A stretch of DNA of 64,000 bases from UBA9676 sp035532275 (GTDB lineage Bacteria > Actinomycetota > Actinomycetes > Streptosporangiales > Streptosporangiaceae). The number at the start of each line of letters is the position of its first letter. Position 1 is the stretch's first letter. The stretch is taken from the NCBI GenBank assembly GCA_035532275.1, contig DATKRG010000383.1, positions 23,264 to 87,263 on the forward strand. The letters are read 5' to 3'. The position numbers and the translations under genes are program-made. Positions 1 through 9,604 of the stretch are shown here, piece after piece. Below the pieces are notes generated by a model. The model saw only the letters and a program-made list of their open reading frames with translations, was not told where the DNA came from and ran no database searches.

Positions 1-2729
1 CCGGGCGCCGCGGTGACCACGGCGCGCCACACGCCGTCCTGGTCGGTGAAGGCCGCCTCGACCTCGGCCAGGTCCACGCGCATGCCGTGCACCGTCGCCT
101 GGCGGTCGAGGGGGCCCAGGTACTCCAGCACGCCGTCGCCCCGGTAGCGGCCGAGGTCGCCGGTGCGGAACATCCGGGCGCCGGGGGCGCCGAACGGGTC
201 GGCCAGGAGCCGGGTCGCGGTCAGCGCCGGCGCGCGGTGGTAGGCCTCGGGGAGGCCGATCTCGCCGCCGATGTACAGCTCGCCGGGCACCCCGATCGGC
301 GTCGGCGCGAGCGCCTCGTCGAGCACGTACACGTTGACGTGGGCGGCGGGCCGGCCGAGCAGCGCGGGCGTCCCGGTGCCGGCCGGCACCACGGCGTCGG
401 TGACGCGGCCGGTCTCGAACGGGGCGTACCCGGTGATCAGCTCGCCGGGGAACCGGGCCTGGAACCGGTCGCGCAGGCCGGCGGAGACCGGCTCGCCGTC
501 GCAGAACACGTGGCGCAGCGAACCGCCGGCGCCGGAGCCGTCGGCCTGGAGCAGCGCCGTCAGGCCGGCCGGTGAGGTGAGGAGCGTGGTGACGCCGTGC
601 GCGTCCACGGCCTCCAGCACCGACCGCGGGTCGGCGGCGGCGGCGAGGGTCGCGCCCTGGCTGAGCGGCCAGTAGACCTCCTCGACGGGGGCGGGCGCGC
701 CGGCCGGCGTCGTCGCGAGCACGGCGTCGCCGGGGCCGATCGGGTGGGCCCGCTGGAGCGCGTCGAGCCGGGCCAGGGCCGCCGCGACCGGGTGGACGAC
801 CGCCGCCGGCCCGTCGGTGGTGGCGGTGTAGCGCAGGTCGAGCCGGCCGTAGCCGCCGCCGTCCTGGACGGGGATGTCGTCAGCACTCGTGTCCGCCCAC
901 GTACCGGCGTCCGCGAGGGACAGCAGCCGCCACGGGCCGGCCGGGACGCGCGGCGCCGCGGCGGCCTCGGCGATCACCACGACCGGCGCGGCGTCGTCGA
1001 GCATCGGTTCGATCTGGTCGGCCGGCAACCCCGGGTCGACCGTCAGCGACGGCGCCCCGAGCTTGGCCGCGGCGTACAGCGCGACGATCTGGTCGGCGCC
1101 GCGCCCGGCGCACACGCCCACCGCGTCGCCCGCCCGCACGCCCATGCCTCGCAGGTGCCGGGCCAGCCGGTTGGCCCGGGCGTCGAGGTCGGCGTAGGTG
1201 ACCGGGCCGTCGGCGCCGTGCACCGCGACCGCCTCCGGGGTCCGGCGGGCCTGCTCCTCGAACGGCTGGGCCATGGTCAGGTGGCCGGTCTCCGGCCGGC
1301 GGTAGGGGTTGAGGCCGTGCAGGATCCGCTCCCGCTCGGCCGGCTGGAGCAGCGACAGCTCGAAGGCGCGGGCGTCCGGCTGGTCGGCGGCCGCGGCCAG
1401 CAGGGTCTCGAAGACGGTGACGAAGCGCTGCATCGTCTCCCGGTCGAAGATGTCGGCCGAGTAGATGAACAAGCCGCCGAGCCCGTCCCCGTCGGTGGAC
1501 AGGGACAGGGACAGCTCGCGCTGCGAGGAGTTCGTCTCCAGCTCCACGCCGAGGTCGCCGGTGTCCTCCGCGCCCTCCGGGCCGGACAGCAGGTTGACCA
1601 TGGTCTGGAACACCGGGGTCACGCCGGGCAGCCGGGGCGGGGCGAGTTCGGCCACGACCCGGTCGAACGGCACGGTCTGGTTGTCGAGGGCCCCCACGAC
1701 GGTCTCGCGCTCGCGCCGGACGAGCTCGCGGAAGGTCGGGTCGCCGTCGAGGCTGGTCCGCAGCGGCACCGACTTCACGAAGCAGCCGAGGATCGTCTCG
1801 GTGACCTCGTGGTCGCGCCCGGCCAGCGGGGTGCCGACGATGACGTCGCGCTGCCGGCCAAGCCGGGCCAGGAACAGCTTGTACGCGGCCAGGAGGACCA
1901 CGTAGACGGTGACCCCCTCGTCCGCCGCCAGCTGTTGCAGCCGCACCAGGAGCGGGCCGGGGATCGAGACCGGCACGGTGTGCCCGTCGCGGCTGGACTC
2001 GCTCGGGCGGGGCCGGTCCCGGGGCAGGTCCAGCACCGGGAGGTCGCCGGCCAGCTTGTCGAGCCAGTACGCCAGCTCCCGCTCCATGGTGGCCTCGTCG
2101 GCGCGCTCGGCCTCCCAGGCCACGTAGTCGAGGAAGCCGACCGGCGCGGGCGGGTCGAGCGTGCGGCCGTGCAGCAGCGCGTCCAGCTCGGCGACGGCCT
2201 GCATCCGCGACAGCCCGTCGATGTTCAGGTGGTGGAAGTTGAGCGCCAGCAGGGTCCGGTCGCCCGGCAGGCCGAACCCGATGACCTGGAACAGGTACGG
2301 CTCGTCGACCGAGAACGCGCTCTGCGCGTTCTGGTTGCTGAGCTCGATGGCCCGCGCCTCGGCCGCGTCGGCCGGCAGGTGCCGCAGGTCGTGCCAGGTC
2401 ACCGGCGGGTCGATCCGGCCGTGGTCCTGCTGCATGGGCACGCCCTGGCGCTCGAACATGAGCAGCCGGAGCGCGTCGTGGCGGCGCATCAGCTCGGCCA
2501 CGGCCGCCGTCAGCGTCCCGGCGTCCAGCGCCCGGGCGACGACCCGCAGCTCCGGCATGTTGTACTCGGTGCTGTTCGGGTACTGCTGGCAGAAGAACCA
2601 GATCCGCGCCTGCGCCGAGTTGAGCGGGACCGCGGTGCCGGGCGGCACCGGGGCGATCCGCGGGCCCACCGCCTGACCCCGCTCGTGCAGCAGCTTCATG
2701 AGCAGTCGCTGCTTGTCCACTGTGGTCAT
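1..2729 (-). CDS. NRPS, condensation domain plus degenerate adenylation domain (partial, runs off left edge)
   Basis: This is the last gene visible in the main leftward operon. It starts with ATG at 2729, four bases after the previous NRPS stop, behind a GGGAAGG ribosome site. About 909 residues are visible and the 3' end lies outside the window. Residues 1-450 form a condensation domain with NSAQARIWFF near the start and an intact HHLNIDG catalytic motif. The adenylation domain that follows (from about residue 470) is divergent. The A3 phosphate loop, usually YTSGSTGxPKG, reads YTATTDGPAAVV (about residues 634-645). A5 reads YAPFE instead of YGPTE, A7 reads FRTGDL, and A8 reads RQATVHGMRVD without the usual lysine. 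The A domain may therefore be inactive or strongly altered. A carrier or thioesterase domain could follow outside the window. Confidence 0.88.
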   Translation of the reverse strand, partial: MTTVDKQRLLMKLLHERGQAVGPRIAPVPPGTAVPLNSAQARIWFFCQQYPNSTEYNMPELRVVARALDAGTLTAAVAELMRRHDALRLLMFERQGVPMQQDHGRIDPPVTWHDLRHLPADAAEARAIELSNQNAQSAFSVDEPYLFQVIGFGLPGDRTLLALNFHHLNIDGLSRMQAVAELDALLHGRTLDPPAPVGFLDYVAWEAERADEATMERELAYWLDKLAGDLPVLDLPRDRPRPSESSRDGHTVPVSIPGPLLVRLQQLAADEGVTVYVVLLAAYKLFLARLGRQRDVIVGTPLAGRDHEVTETILGCFVKSVPLRTSLDGDPTFRELVRRERETVVGALDNQTVPFDRVVAELAPPRLPGVTPVFQTMVNLLSGPEGAEDTGDLGVELETNSSQRELSLSLSTDGDGLGGLFIYSADIFDRETMQRFVTVFETLLAAAADQPDARAFELSLLQPAERERILHGLNPYRRPETGHLTMAQPFEEQARRTPEAVAVHGADGPVTYADLDARANRLARHLRGMGVRAGDAVGVCAGRGADQIVALYAAAKLGAPSLTVDPGLPADQIEPMLDDAAPVVVIAEAAAAPRVPAGPWRLLSLADAGTWADTSADDIPVQDGGGYGRLDLRYTATTDGPAAVVHPVAAALARLDALQRAHPIGPGDAVLATTPAGAPAPVEEVYWPLSQGATLAAAADPRSVLEAVDAHGVTTLLTSPAGLTALLQADGSGAGGSLRHVFCDGEPVSAGLRDRFQARFPGELITGYAPFETGRVTDAVVPAGTGTPALLGRPAAHVNVYVLDEALAPTPIGVPGELYIGGEIGLPEAYHRAPALTATRLLADPFGAPGARMFRTGDLGRYRGDGVLEYLGPLDRQATVHGMRVDLAEVEAAFTDQDGVWRAVVTAAP

Positions 2730-2733
2730 CGGC

Positions 2734-5700
2734 TCACCCTTCCCGATCGCCGAGTCGTTCGGCCACGTCGTCGTCGGACAGCGCCGCCAGCTCGTCGGCC
2801 AGCGCCTTCTCGACGTTCGCGGCGACGCCGGCGATCGTCGGCGCGCCGAAGAACTGCCGGACGGTGATCGTCACGCCGAACCGGGTCTTGACCCGGTGCA
2901 GCATCTGCAGGGCCGACAGCGAGCTGCCGCCGGCGGCGAAGAAGTCCTGGTCCCGGCCGATGCGGCCGACCTGCAACAGGTCCTGCCAGATCTCGGCGAG
3001 CCGCTCCTCGATCAGGGTGGTGACCTCGGAGACACCGCTGCGGGCCTCGCGGTCCTCCGAGGTCGGCCTCGGCAGCGCGCGCCGGTCGACCTTCCCGGAC
3101 GGGGTCAGCGGCAGCGCGTCCAGCTTCACGTAGACCGACGGCAGCAGGTACTGGGAAAGGTAGCGGGCGGCGTGGTCGGCCACGTCCGGGACGGCCGCTT
3201 CCGGGCCGACCAGGTAGACCACGATCTCCTTGACGCCCGGCTCGTCCTCGCGGATGACCACGGCGGCGCGCTCGACGGCCGGGTGCCCGGCCACCACCGC
3301 CTCGATCTCCCCCGGTTCCACGCGGACGCCGCGGACCTTGGCCTGCCCGTCGGCCCGGCCGGCGTAGTGCAGGAGCCCGTCGGCGTCGCGGCTGGCGAGG
3401 TCGCCGGTGCGGTACAGCCGCTCCCCCGGCACGACCGGGTACGGGTGTGGGACGAACCGTTCCGCGGTGAGCTCGGGCTGGCCGAGGTAGCCGCGGGCCA
3501 GGCCGTCCACGCCGGCGACGTAGAACTCGCCGACGACGTCCGGCGGGACCGGCTGCAGCGCATCGTCGAGCACGTACAACCGGTAGCCGTTGACGGCGTG
3601 GCCCATGGGCACGCTGCCGCCGCCCGGCCGGCTGCGGCCGGTCCACAGCGCCACCTCGGAGGTCTCCGTCTGGCCGTAGGCGTTGTGCAGGTCGACGTCG
3701 AAGTGGGCGGCGAACTTCTGCAGCAGCGCCGCCGGCACGGCCTCGCCGGAGGTCTGCACGCAGCGCAGGGCCGGGTAGCGGGTGGCGGGGGCGGTGGTCA
3801 GGTACATGTCCAGCATCGACGGGACGAAGTGCGCCAGCACGGTGTCCGGGCCGGCGAGCAGCTGCGCCAGGTAGGGCACGTCGGTCTCGGTGCCGACCTC
3901 GGCCAGCAGGACCGTGGCGCCGGCGGCGAGCGTCGCGAAGACCTCCCAGATCGCCACGTCGAAGATCAGCGGCGTCTTGTGCACGACCCGCTGGCCGGCG
4001 CCGAACCCGTACCGCTCGGCGATCCAGGCGACTCGCGACGCGGCGCAGCCGTGGTCGAGGATGACGCCCTTGGGCCGGCCGGTGGACCCGGAGGTGTAGT
4101 ACACGTACGCGGTGTTGCGCGGGTGGATCCGGACGGCTTCCCGGTCGCCCGCCGCGGGCGCCGGGAGTGCGGCCGGGTCGATGACCGGCACGCCCTCCAG
4201 GCCCTCGGGGACGGGTCCGGTGGCGACGACCGCGGCCATCGCGCAGTCCTCGGCGATCCAGCGGAGCCGCTCGGCCGGGTAGCCGGCGTCCAGCGGCACG
4301 AAGCCGGCCCCGGCGCGCAGCACCCCGAGCAGCGCGGCGATCGAGTCGACCGAGCGCGGGACGCAGACCCCGACCAGTGCCTCCGCGCCGACGCCGGCGC
4401 CGGCCAGCGCGGCCGCCACCGCGTCGGCCCGCGCGTCCAGGTCGGCGTAGCTGACCGAGGCCGGACCGGCCTGCACGGCCACGGCGGCCGGGTCGCGGGC
4501 CAGCGCCGCGCGGAACCCGTCGTCCAGCAGCGTGTCGCCGGCGATGCGCTCGGCGTGGCCGGCGTTGATCCCGGCCAGCTGGGCGGCCGCGGCGTCGGGC
4601 CGCAGCAGCGGCAGGTCGGCCAGCGGCGCGGACGGGTCGGCCAGCGCCGAGGCGAGCAGGGTGGTCAGGGCGGCCTGCCACTGCACGGCGGCCGGCCGGT
4701 CGAAGCGCCGGGCGGCGTACTCCACCTCGCCGCTGAACTCCGCGGAGTCCAGGCGCACCGTGCAGGTCAGCGCGACCTTGGCGGTGCCGGAGTGGATCAG
4801 CTGCTCGCGGACGCGCAGGCCCTCGATGTCGCCGCCGCCGTCGACCGGGGTCGACTGGAGCACGAACATCGTCTGGAAGACCGGGTTCTCCTCGGCGCCG
4901 CGGCCCCGGGACAGGCCGTCGACCATCTCCGAGAACGGGAGGTCCTGCCGGCTCAGCGCCTCGGCCAGCGCCGCGTCGGTCCGCTCGACCAGCTCCCGGA
5001 AGTGCATGCCGGGGGTGAACCGCATCCGCAGCGGCACGGTGTTCACCAGGTACCCGATCAGCTCCTCGGTGCCGGGCCGGACCCGGCCGGCCATCGGCAC
5101 GCCGACGACCACGTCGTCGGCGCCGCCGGCCATCCGGTGCAGCGTGGCCAGGAAGCCGGCGAGGAGCACGGCGAACGGGGTCGAGCCGCACTCGCGGGCC
5201 ACCTGTTCGATCTCGGCGGGACGGACGTCGGCGAGGTCCAGCGGGATCGAGAACCCGCTCGGGCCGTCCACGCCCCGCGGCCGGCCCGGCTCGACCGCCG
5301 ACGCGTCGCCGTCGAGCCGCTCCGTCCAGTACCGCCGCTGGCCGGCCGCCTCCTCGGTGCCCAGCCAGCGCTCCTGCCAGGCGACGTAGTCGGCGTAGCG
5401 GACCGCCACCGACGGCAGCTCCCGGCCGTCGTACAGCGCGGCGAACTCCCGCCAGAACACGCCCAGCGACCAGGCGTCGAAGGCGCTGTGGTGGACGTCG
5501 AGCAGCCACAGGTGCGTCTCGGGGTCGACCCGGTAGCACGAGGAGCGCAGCAGCGGGCCCTCGGCCAGGTCGAAGGGCCGGGCCGCGTCGGCCTCGGCGC
5601 GGCGGATCGCCGCGGCGTGGTCGGCGAAGGCGCTCACCTCGGTGCGCACCGGTGTGGGCGGCCGCAGCCGGGACCAGACCCGGCCGTCGCGCTCGGCCGG

Positions 5701-7746
5701 CGTGGTCCGCAGCGCCTCGTGCCGCTCCACCAGCGCGGTCAGGGCGGCGTCCATCCGGTCCAGGTCCAGCGGGCCGGAGATCCAGTACCCCAGCGGCACG
5801 GAGTAGGTCGCAGCCCCCTGGTTCAGCCGGTCCAAGTACCACAGCGCGGCCTGGCCGCGCGAGGCCGGCCGCCACTCGCCGAGCTCGCCGGACGGCACCA
5901 CCGCGCTGTCGTCCATGGCGTTGGGCTGGGCCTCGGCGACCAGCGCGGCGAGCCCGGCCACCGTCGGCGCGGCCCGCAGCTGGTCGAAGATCAGCGCCAC
6001 CCCGGTGGCCCGCGCGATGCGGCTGAGCAGCTGCAGCCCGCGCAGCGAGTCGCCGCCCGCCGCGAAGAAGTCCTCGTCGACGCTCTCGACCGGCAGGCCG
6101 AGCACCTCCGCGACGAGCGCGGCCACGGCCGCCTCCCCGGCCGAGGCCCCGTCCAGGCCGGGCCCGGCGGGCGTGGCCGGCTCGCCGGCGACCGGCGGCA
6201 GCGCGGACGCGAGGGCCTTGCCGGTCAGCGGGGACCGCGGGATGCGGTCCAGCCACACGATCGTGTGCGGGACCATGACGGCTGGCAGCCGCTCGGCCAG
6301 CTCCGCGCGCAGCGCCTCCAGGGCGCCGGGGGCCGGTTCGACGACCACGGCGCCGGTGGCGTCCGGGGCGCCGGCCGGTGCCGTCGCCGCGTCGACGTAG
6401 GCGATCAGGCGGTTGCCGGAGCCGGCGTCGTCGACCGCCACCACGACGGCGTCGCGCACCCCGGCGCAGGCCCGCACCGCGTTCTCCACCTGGCCGGGCT
6501 CGACCCGGTACCCGCGGATCTTGACCTGCCGGTCGGACCGGCCGAGGAACTGCAGGTTGCCGTCGGGCAGCATGCTCGCCCGGTCACCGGTCCGGTACAT
6601 GCGCGTGCCGGCCGGCCCGAACGGGTCCGGCCAGAACCGGTCGGCGGTGGTGGCCGGGTCGCCCAGGTACCCGCGGGCGAGTCCGGGCCCGGCGATCCAC
6701 ACGTCACCGGGCTCGCCGTCGGCCACCGGCGCCAGGTCGTCGTCGAGCAGGTACACCGCGACCCCGGGCAGCGGCCGCCCGATCGGCACCAGCCCGGTGT
6801 CCGGCGGGTTCGCCGGGTCCGGGCGGTAGACGGTGGCGCTGATGGTCGTCTCGGTCGGCCCGTAATCGGCGATCCAGTCCACGGAGGCGGTGCCATCCAC
6901 CTTCGACCACAGGGCGAGCTTGTCCGGCCGGAGCTTGTCACCGCCCGCGAACACCGTCCGCAGGTGGCCGGGCAGGGCCACGACGCCCGCATCGAGGTCG
7001 TCGACCCACTGGTGCCAGTAGGCGCTCGGCAGGCTCAGCATCGTGACCCCGTGCGCGGTGATCTGCGCGGTCAGCTCGACACTCGTCGGGCGCGGCGCGT
7101 CCGGCAGCACCACAGCCGCGCCGGCCAGCCACGCCGGCAGCACCTCCTCCAGCGAGGCGTCCACGTGGATCGACGTGAACTGCAGGAACCGGTCCGTCGG
7201 CCGCAGGCCCAGCTCCGCCCGGATGGAGGCGGCGTGCCCGGCCAGGCTGGCGTGCGCGATCCCGACCGCCTTCGGGCGGCCGGTCGAGCCGGAGGTGAAG
7301 ATGCAGTACGCGAGGTTGGCCGGCCGCAGCGCCGGCCGCGACCCGGCGGCCGGTTCGACGCCGCTCAGGTCGTCGAGGTCCACCACGGTCAGGCCGGGGA
7401 CGTCGGGCAGCTGCCGCAGACCGCTGTGCAGCAGGACCTTGACGTCGGCGGTGGCCACCATCGTCGCCATCACCCCGGCCGGCAGCGACAGGTCGAGCGG
7501 GACGTAGACCCCGCCGGCCTTCCAGATGGCCAGCATGCCGACCAGCCAGCGCGGGGACTGGTCGACGGCGAGCCCGACCCGGACCTCGGGCCGAACGCCG
7601 AGCGCCATGAGCCGGGCGGCGAGGTCGTCCGCCCGGTCGTTGATCTGCCGGTAGCTGAGCACGCCGGCACGGGCGACGACCGCCGCCGCGTCCGGCGTGC
7701 TCGCCGCCCGGGCCTCGATCAGTTCGTGTACACACAGGCTGGACAT
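2734..7746 (-). CDS. NRPS, A-PCP-C-A-PCP (two modules)
   Basis: A two-module synthetase of about 1,670 residues. A1 has the A3 motif FTSGSTGRPKAV near residue 150, YGPTET, and a final lysine in LTGKAL. PCP1 carries FFAAGGDSLRG with the pantetheine serine near 567. The condensation domain has HHSAFDA near 748, with the last glycine replaced by alanine. A2 has YYTSGSTGRPKGV near 1213 and TPSGKVDRR, and PCP2 has FFAAGGSSLSAL near 1608. By the usual eight-position alignment I read the A1 pocket as D-A-E-S-F-G-D-I-S, whose two acidic residues suit a basic side chain, and A2 as D-V-W-H-Q-S-A-E-V, which I do not recognise. An alternative start at 7797 adds 17 residues written in codons unlike the rest of the gene, so I prefer 7746. 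There is no initiating C domain, so A1 may load the first residue. Confidence 0.93.
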   Translation of the reverse strand: MSSLCVHELIEARAASTPDAAAVVARAGVLSYRQINDRADDLAARLMALGVRPEVRVGLAVDQSPRWLVGMLAIWKAGGVYVPLDLSLPAGVMATMVATADVKVLLHSGLRQLPDVPGLTVVDLDDLSGVEPAAGSRPALRPANLAYCIFTSGSTGRPKAVGIAHASLAGHAASIRAELGLRPTDRFLQFTSIHVDASLEEVLPAWLAGAAVVLPDAPRPTSVELTAQITAHGVTMLSLPSAYWHQWVDDLDAGVVALPGHLRTVFAGGDKLRPDKLALWSKVDGTASVDWIADYGPTETTISATVYRPDPANPPDTGLVPIGRPLPGVAVYLLDDDLAPVADGEPGDVWIAGPGLARGYLGDPATTADRFWPDPFGPAGTRMYRTGDRASMLPDGNLQFLGRSDRQVKIRGYRVEPGQVENAVRACAGVRDAVVVAVDDAGSGNRLIAYVDAATAPAGAPDATGAVVVEPAPGALEALRAELAERLPAVMVPHTIVWLDRIPRSPLTGKALASALPPVAGEPATPAGPGLDGASAGEAAVAALVAEVLGLPVESVDEDFFAAGGDSLRGLQLLSRIARATGVALIFDQLRAAPTVAGLAALVAEAQPNAMDDSAVVPSGELGEWRPASRGQAALWYLDRLNQGAATYSVPLGYWISGPLDLDRMDAALTALVERHEALRTTPAERDGRVWSRLRPPTPVRTEVSAFADHAAAIRRAEADAARPFDLAEGPLLRSSCYRVDPETHLWLLDVHHSAFDAWSLGVFWREFAALYDGRELPSVAVRYADYVAWQERWLGTEEAAGQRRYWTERLDGDASAVEPGRPRGVDGPSGFSIPLDLADVRPAEIEQVARECGSTPFAVLLAGFLATLHRMAGGADDVVVGVPMAGRVRPGTEELIGYLVNTVPLRMRFTPGMHFRELVERTDAALAEALSRQDLPFSEMVDGLSRGRGAEENPVFQTMFVLQSTPVDGGGDIEGLRVREQLIHSGTAKVALTCTVRLDSAEFSGEVEYAARRFDRPAAVQWQAALTTLLASALADPSAPLADLPLLRPDAAAAQLAGINAGHAERIAGDTLLDDGFRAALARDPAAVAVQAGPASVSYADLDARADAVAAALAGAGVGAEALVGVCVPRSVDSIAALLGVLRAGAGFVPLDAGYPAERLRWIAEDCAMAAVVATGPVPEGLEGVPVIDPAALPAPAAGDREAVRIHPRNTAYVYYTSGSTGRPKGVILDHGCAASRVAWIAERYGFGAGQRVVHKTPLIFDVAIWEVFATLAAGATVLLAEVGTETDVPYLAQLLAGPDTVLAHFVPSMLDMYLTTAPATRYPALRCVQTSGEAVPAALLQKFAAHFDVDLHNAYGQTETSEVALWTGRSRPGGGSVPMGHAVNGYRLYVLDDALQPVPPDVVGEFYVAGVDGLARGYLGQPELTAERFVPHPYPVVPGERLYRTGDLASRDADGLLHYAGRADGQAKVRGVRVEPGEIEAVVAGHPAVERAAVVIREDEPGVKEIVVYLVGPEAAVPDVADHAARYLSQYLLPSVYVKLDALPLTPSGKVDRRALPRPTSEDREARSGVSEVTTLIEERLAEIWQDLLQVGRIGRDQDFFAAGGSSLSALQMLHRVKTRFGVTITVRQFFGAPTIAGVAANVEKALADELAALSDDDVAERLGDREG

Positions 7747-7810
7747 CAGTTCGCTACTCCGTATCCGCGAGGGACAGTTGGGCGGTGCCGAAAGCATGGA
7801 CCGGCGCCTC

Positions 7811-9604
7811 TCAGGCGGGCGCCGGGTCGGCCGACGCGCGCCGCCAGCTGTCGTGCAGCCCGGCGTAGACGCCGCCGGCGGCGACCAGTTCGTCGTGGCG
7901 GCCGCGCTCCACGAGCCGGCCGCCCTGGAGCACGAACACCTCGTCGGCCCGCTCGGCGGCGGCCAGCCGGTGGGTGACCGTGACCGACGTGCGGCCGGCG
8001 GTCAGCCGGCGCAGCGCCTCGATGAGCGTCAGCTCGATCTCGGGGTCCACGGCCGACGTGGCCTCGTCGAGGATCAGGCAGACCGGGTCGGCCAGGTGCG
8101 CGCGGGCCAGCGCGACCAGCTGCCGCTCCCCCGCCGACAGGCTCTCCCCGCGCTGCCCGACCGGGGTGTCGAGGCCCCGCGGCAGGCCGGCGAGGAACGC
8201 GCCCGCGCCCAGGTCGGTGAAGGTCCGCTCGATCTCGGCGCGGGTGGCCGACGGCCGGCCGTAGCGCACGTTCTCCTCGACGGTGGTGTCGAACAGGAAC
8301 GGCTCCTGCGGCACCACCACCAGCCGGGAGCGCAGCGAGGCGGTCTCGATCTCCCGCACGTCCAGGCCGCCGATGAGGATCCGGCCCCGGTCCGGGTCGG
8401 CGAGCCGGGCGATCAGCTTGGTCAGCGCCGTCTTGCCGGACCCGGTGGCGCCGACCAGGGCCACCTGGCGGCCGGCGGGGACCTCGAACGACACGCCGGT
8501 CAGGGTCGGGGCGTCGGTGTAGCCGAAGCTCACGTCCTCCACGACCACGGCCGGCGGGCCGGCCGGCAGCCGCCGGCCCTCGGCCGGCTCCGCGACGTCC
8601 TCGGCGATGTCGAGCAGCGCCAGCACGCGGCGCCAGCCGGCGACCGCGCTCTGGGTGAAGTCGATCATCTCGGTGAACTCGCCGATCGGGGCCAGGAACA
8701 GGGTCACCAGCAGGATGAACGCGACGAGCTGGCCGGCGGTGTGGCCGGTCGAGGGGCCGATGAGCAGGCCCACCACGACGACCCCCACGACGATGACCAC
8801 GATGAACAGGTCGGCGAGCGAGAACAGCAGCCCGCCGATGTACCCGGCCCGGATCTTCGCGTCCCGCCAGCGGCGGACGGCCGCCCGGGCCCGCCGCCCG
8901 GTCTGCTCCCCGGCGCCGTGGGCGCGGATGACCGGCGAGCCCTGGATCGTCTCCGACAGCACCGTGAGCAGGTCGGCGACCCGGTTCCGCACCTCGGTGT
9001 GCGCGGCGGCGAGGCGCCGGGCCGCGGCCCGGATCATCAGCAGCAACGGGACGGTCAGCCCGAGCGTGACCAGGGTCAGCCAGACGTCGTAGTACGCCAT
9101 GCACGCGACGGTGGCGACCATGATGGCGCCGTTGACGACCCAGACGATGCCGCCCCAGGACAGGAACGCGCTGAGCGTCTCGACGTCGGAGGTGACCCGG
9201 GAGACGAGCTTCCCGCGGGACTCGGCCGAGTGGTAGGCCACGCTGAGCCGGTGCACGTGGGCGAAGGCGCGCACCCGCAGGCCGAACAGGGCGCGCTCGC
9301 TGGCGACCGCCAGGCGCAGCAGGCTGTACCGGTTCACGACGGCCGTGGCCAGCACCGCGACCGCCACCAGCGTGCTCAGCCGGACCAGGCGGCTGGTCGC
9401 GATGTGCCCGCCGCCCAGGCCGTCGTCGATGAGCTGCTGGATGAGGATCGGCACGGCCAGCCGGCCCGCGCCGCCGAGCAGGGACAGCAGGATCGTGACA
9501 CCCAGCCCGTCGCGGATCTCCGGGACCGCCGCGAGCCCGCGGCGGACGACGGCCAGCGTGGACCCGCCGATGCTCTCGGTGTCGGCCGGTGCGGCCGCGG
9601 TCAT
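7811..9604 (-). CDS. ABC exporter half-transporter (membrane domain fused to ATPase)
   Basis: A 597-residue type I ABC exporter subunit. The N-terminal half holds the six-helix membrane domain (for example the long valine/isoleucine-rich stretch near residues 265-285). The C-terminal half is the nucleotide-binding domain with Walker A GATGSGKT, signature LSAGE, Walker B LILDEATSAVD and switch histidine in VTHRLA. Its ATG overlaps the stop codon of the preceding ABC gene (ATGA at 9604-9601), so the two are translationally coupled and probably form a heterodimer. It lies between the tailoring genes and the NRPS genes, so export of the peptide, or self-protection, is the likely role; the substrate itself is inferred. 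The protein ends 14 bases before an alternative start of the next NRPS gene. Confidence 0.93.
   Translation of the reverse strand: MTAAAPADTESIGGSTLAVVRRGLAAVPEIRDGLGVTILLSLLGGAGRLAVPILIQQLIDDGLGGGHIATSRLVRLSTLVAVAVLATAVVNRYSLLRLAVASERALFGLRVRAFAHVHRLSVAYHSAESRGKLVSRVTSDVETLSAFLSWGGIVWVVNGAIMVATVACMAYYDVWLTLVTLGLTVPLLLMIRAAARRLAAAHTEVRNRVADLLTVLSETIQGSPVIRAHGAGEQTGRRARAAVRRWRDAKIRAGYIGGLLFSLADLFIVVIVVGVVVVGLLIGPSTGHTAGQLVAFILLVTLFLAPIGEFTEMIDFTQSAVAGWRRVLALLDIAEDVAEPAEGRRLPAGPPAVVVEDVSFGYTDAPTLTGVSFEVPAGRQVALVGATGSGKTALTKLIARLADPDRGRILIGGLDVREIETASLRSRLVVVPQEPFLFDTTVEENVRYGRPSATRAEIERTFTDLGAGAFLAGLPRGLDTPVGQRGESLSAGERQLVALARAHLADPVCLILDEATSAVDPEIELTLIEALRRLTAGRTSVTVTHRLAAAERADEVFVLQGGRLVERGRHDELVAAGGVYAGLHDSWRRASADPAPA

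Noticed and set aside
87..2867. Long open frames on the + strand over the left-edge NRPS (up to 756 codons)
   Set aside because: They are antisense shadows in very high-GC DNA; the minus strand encodes a continuous C-A NRPS with recognisable motifs.
2726..6256. A 1,176-codon open frame on the - strand in another register of the NRPS
   Set aside because: Arg/Gly/Ala-rich shadow of the real A-PCP-C-A-PCP frame; no motif.
2698..7977. A 1,759-codon open frame on the + strand
   Set aside because: It is antisense to the two-module NRPS, rich in Arg/Gly/Val/Asp with no known domain, and explained by codon bias on the opposite strand.
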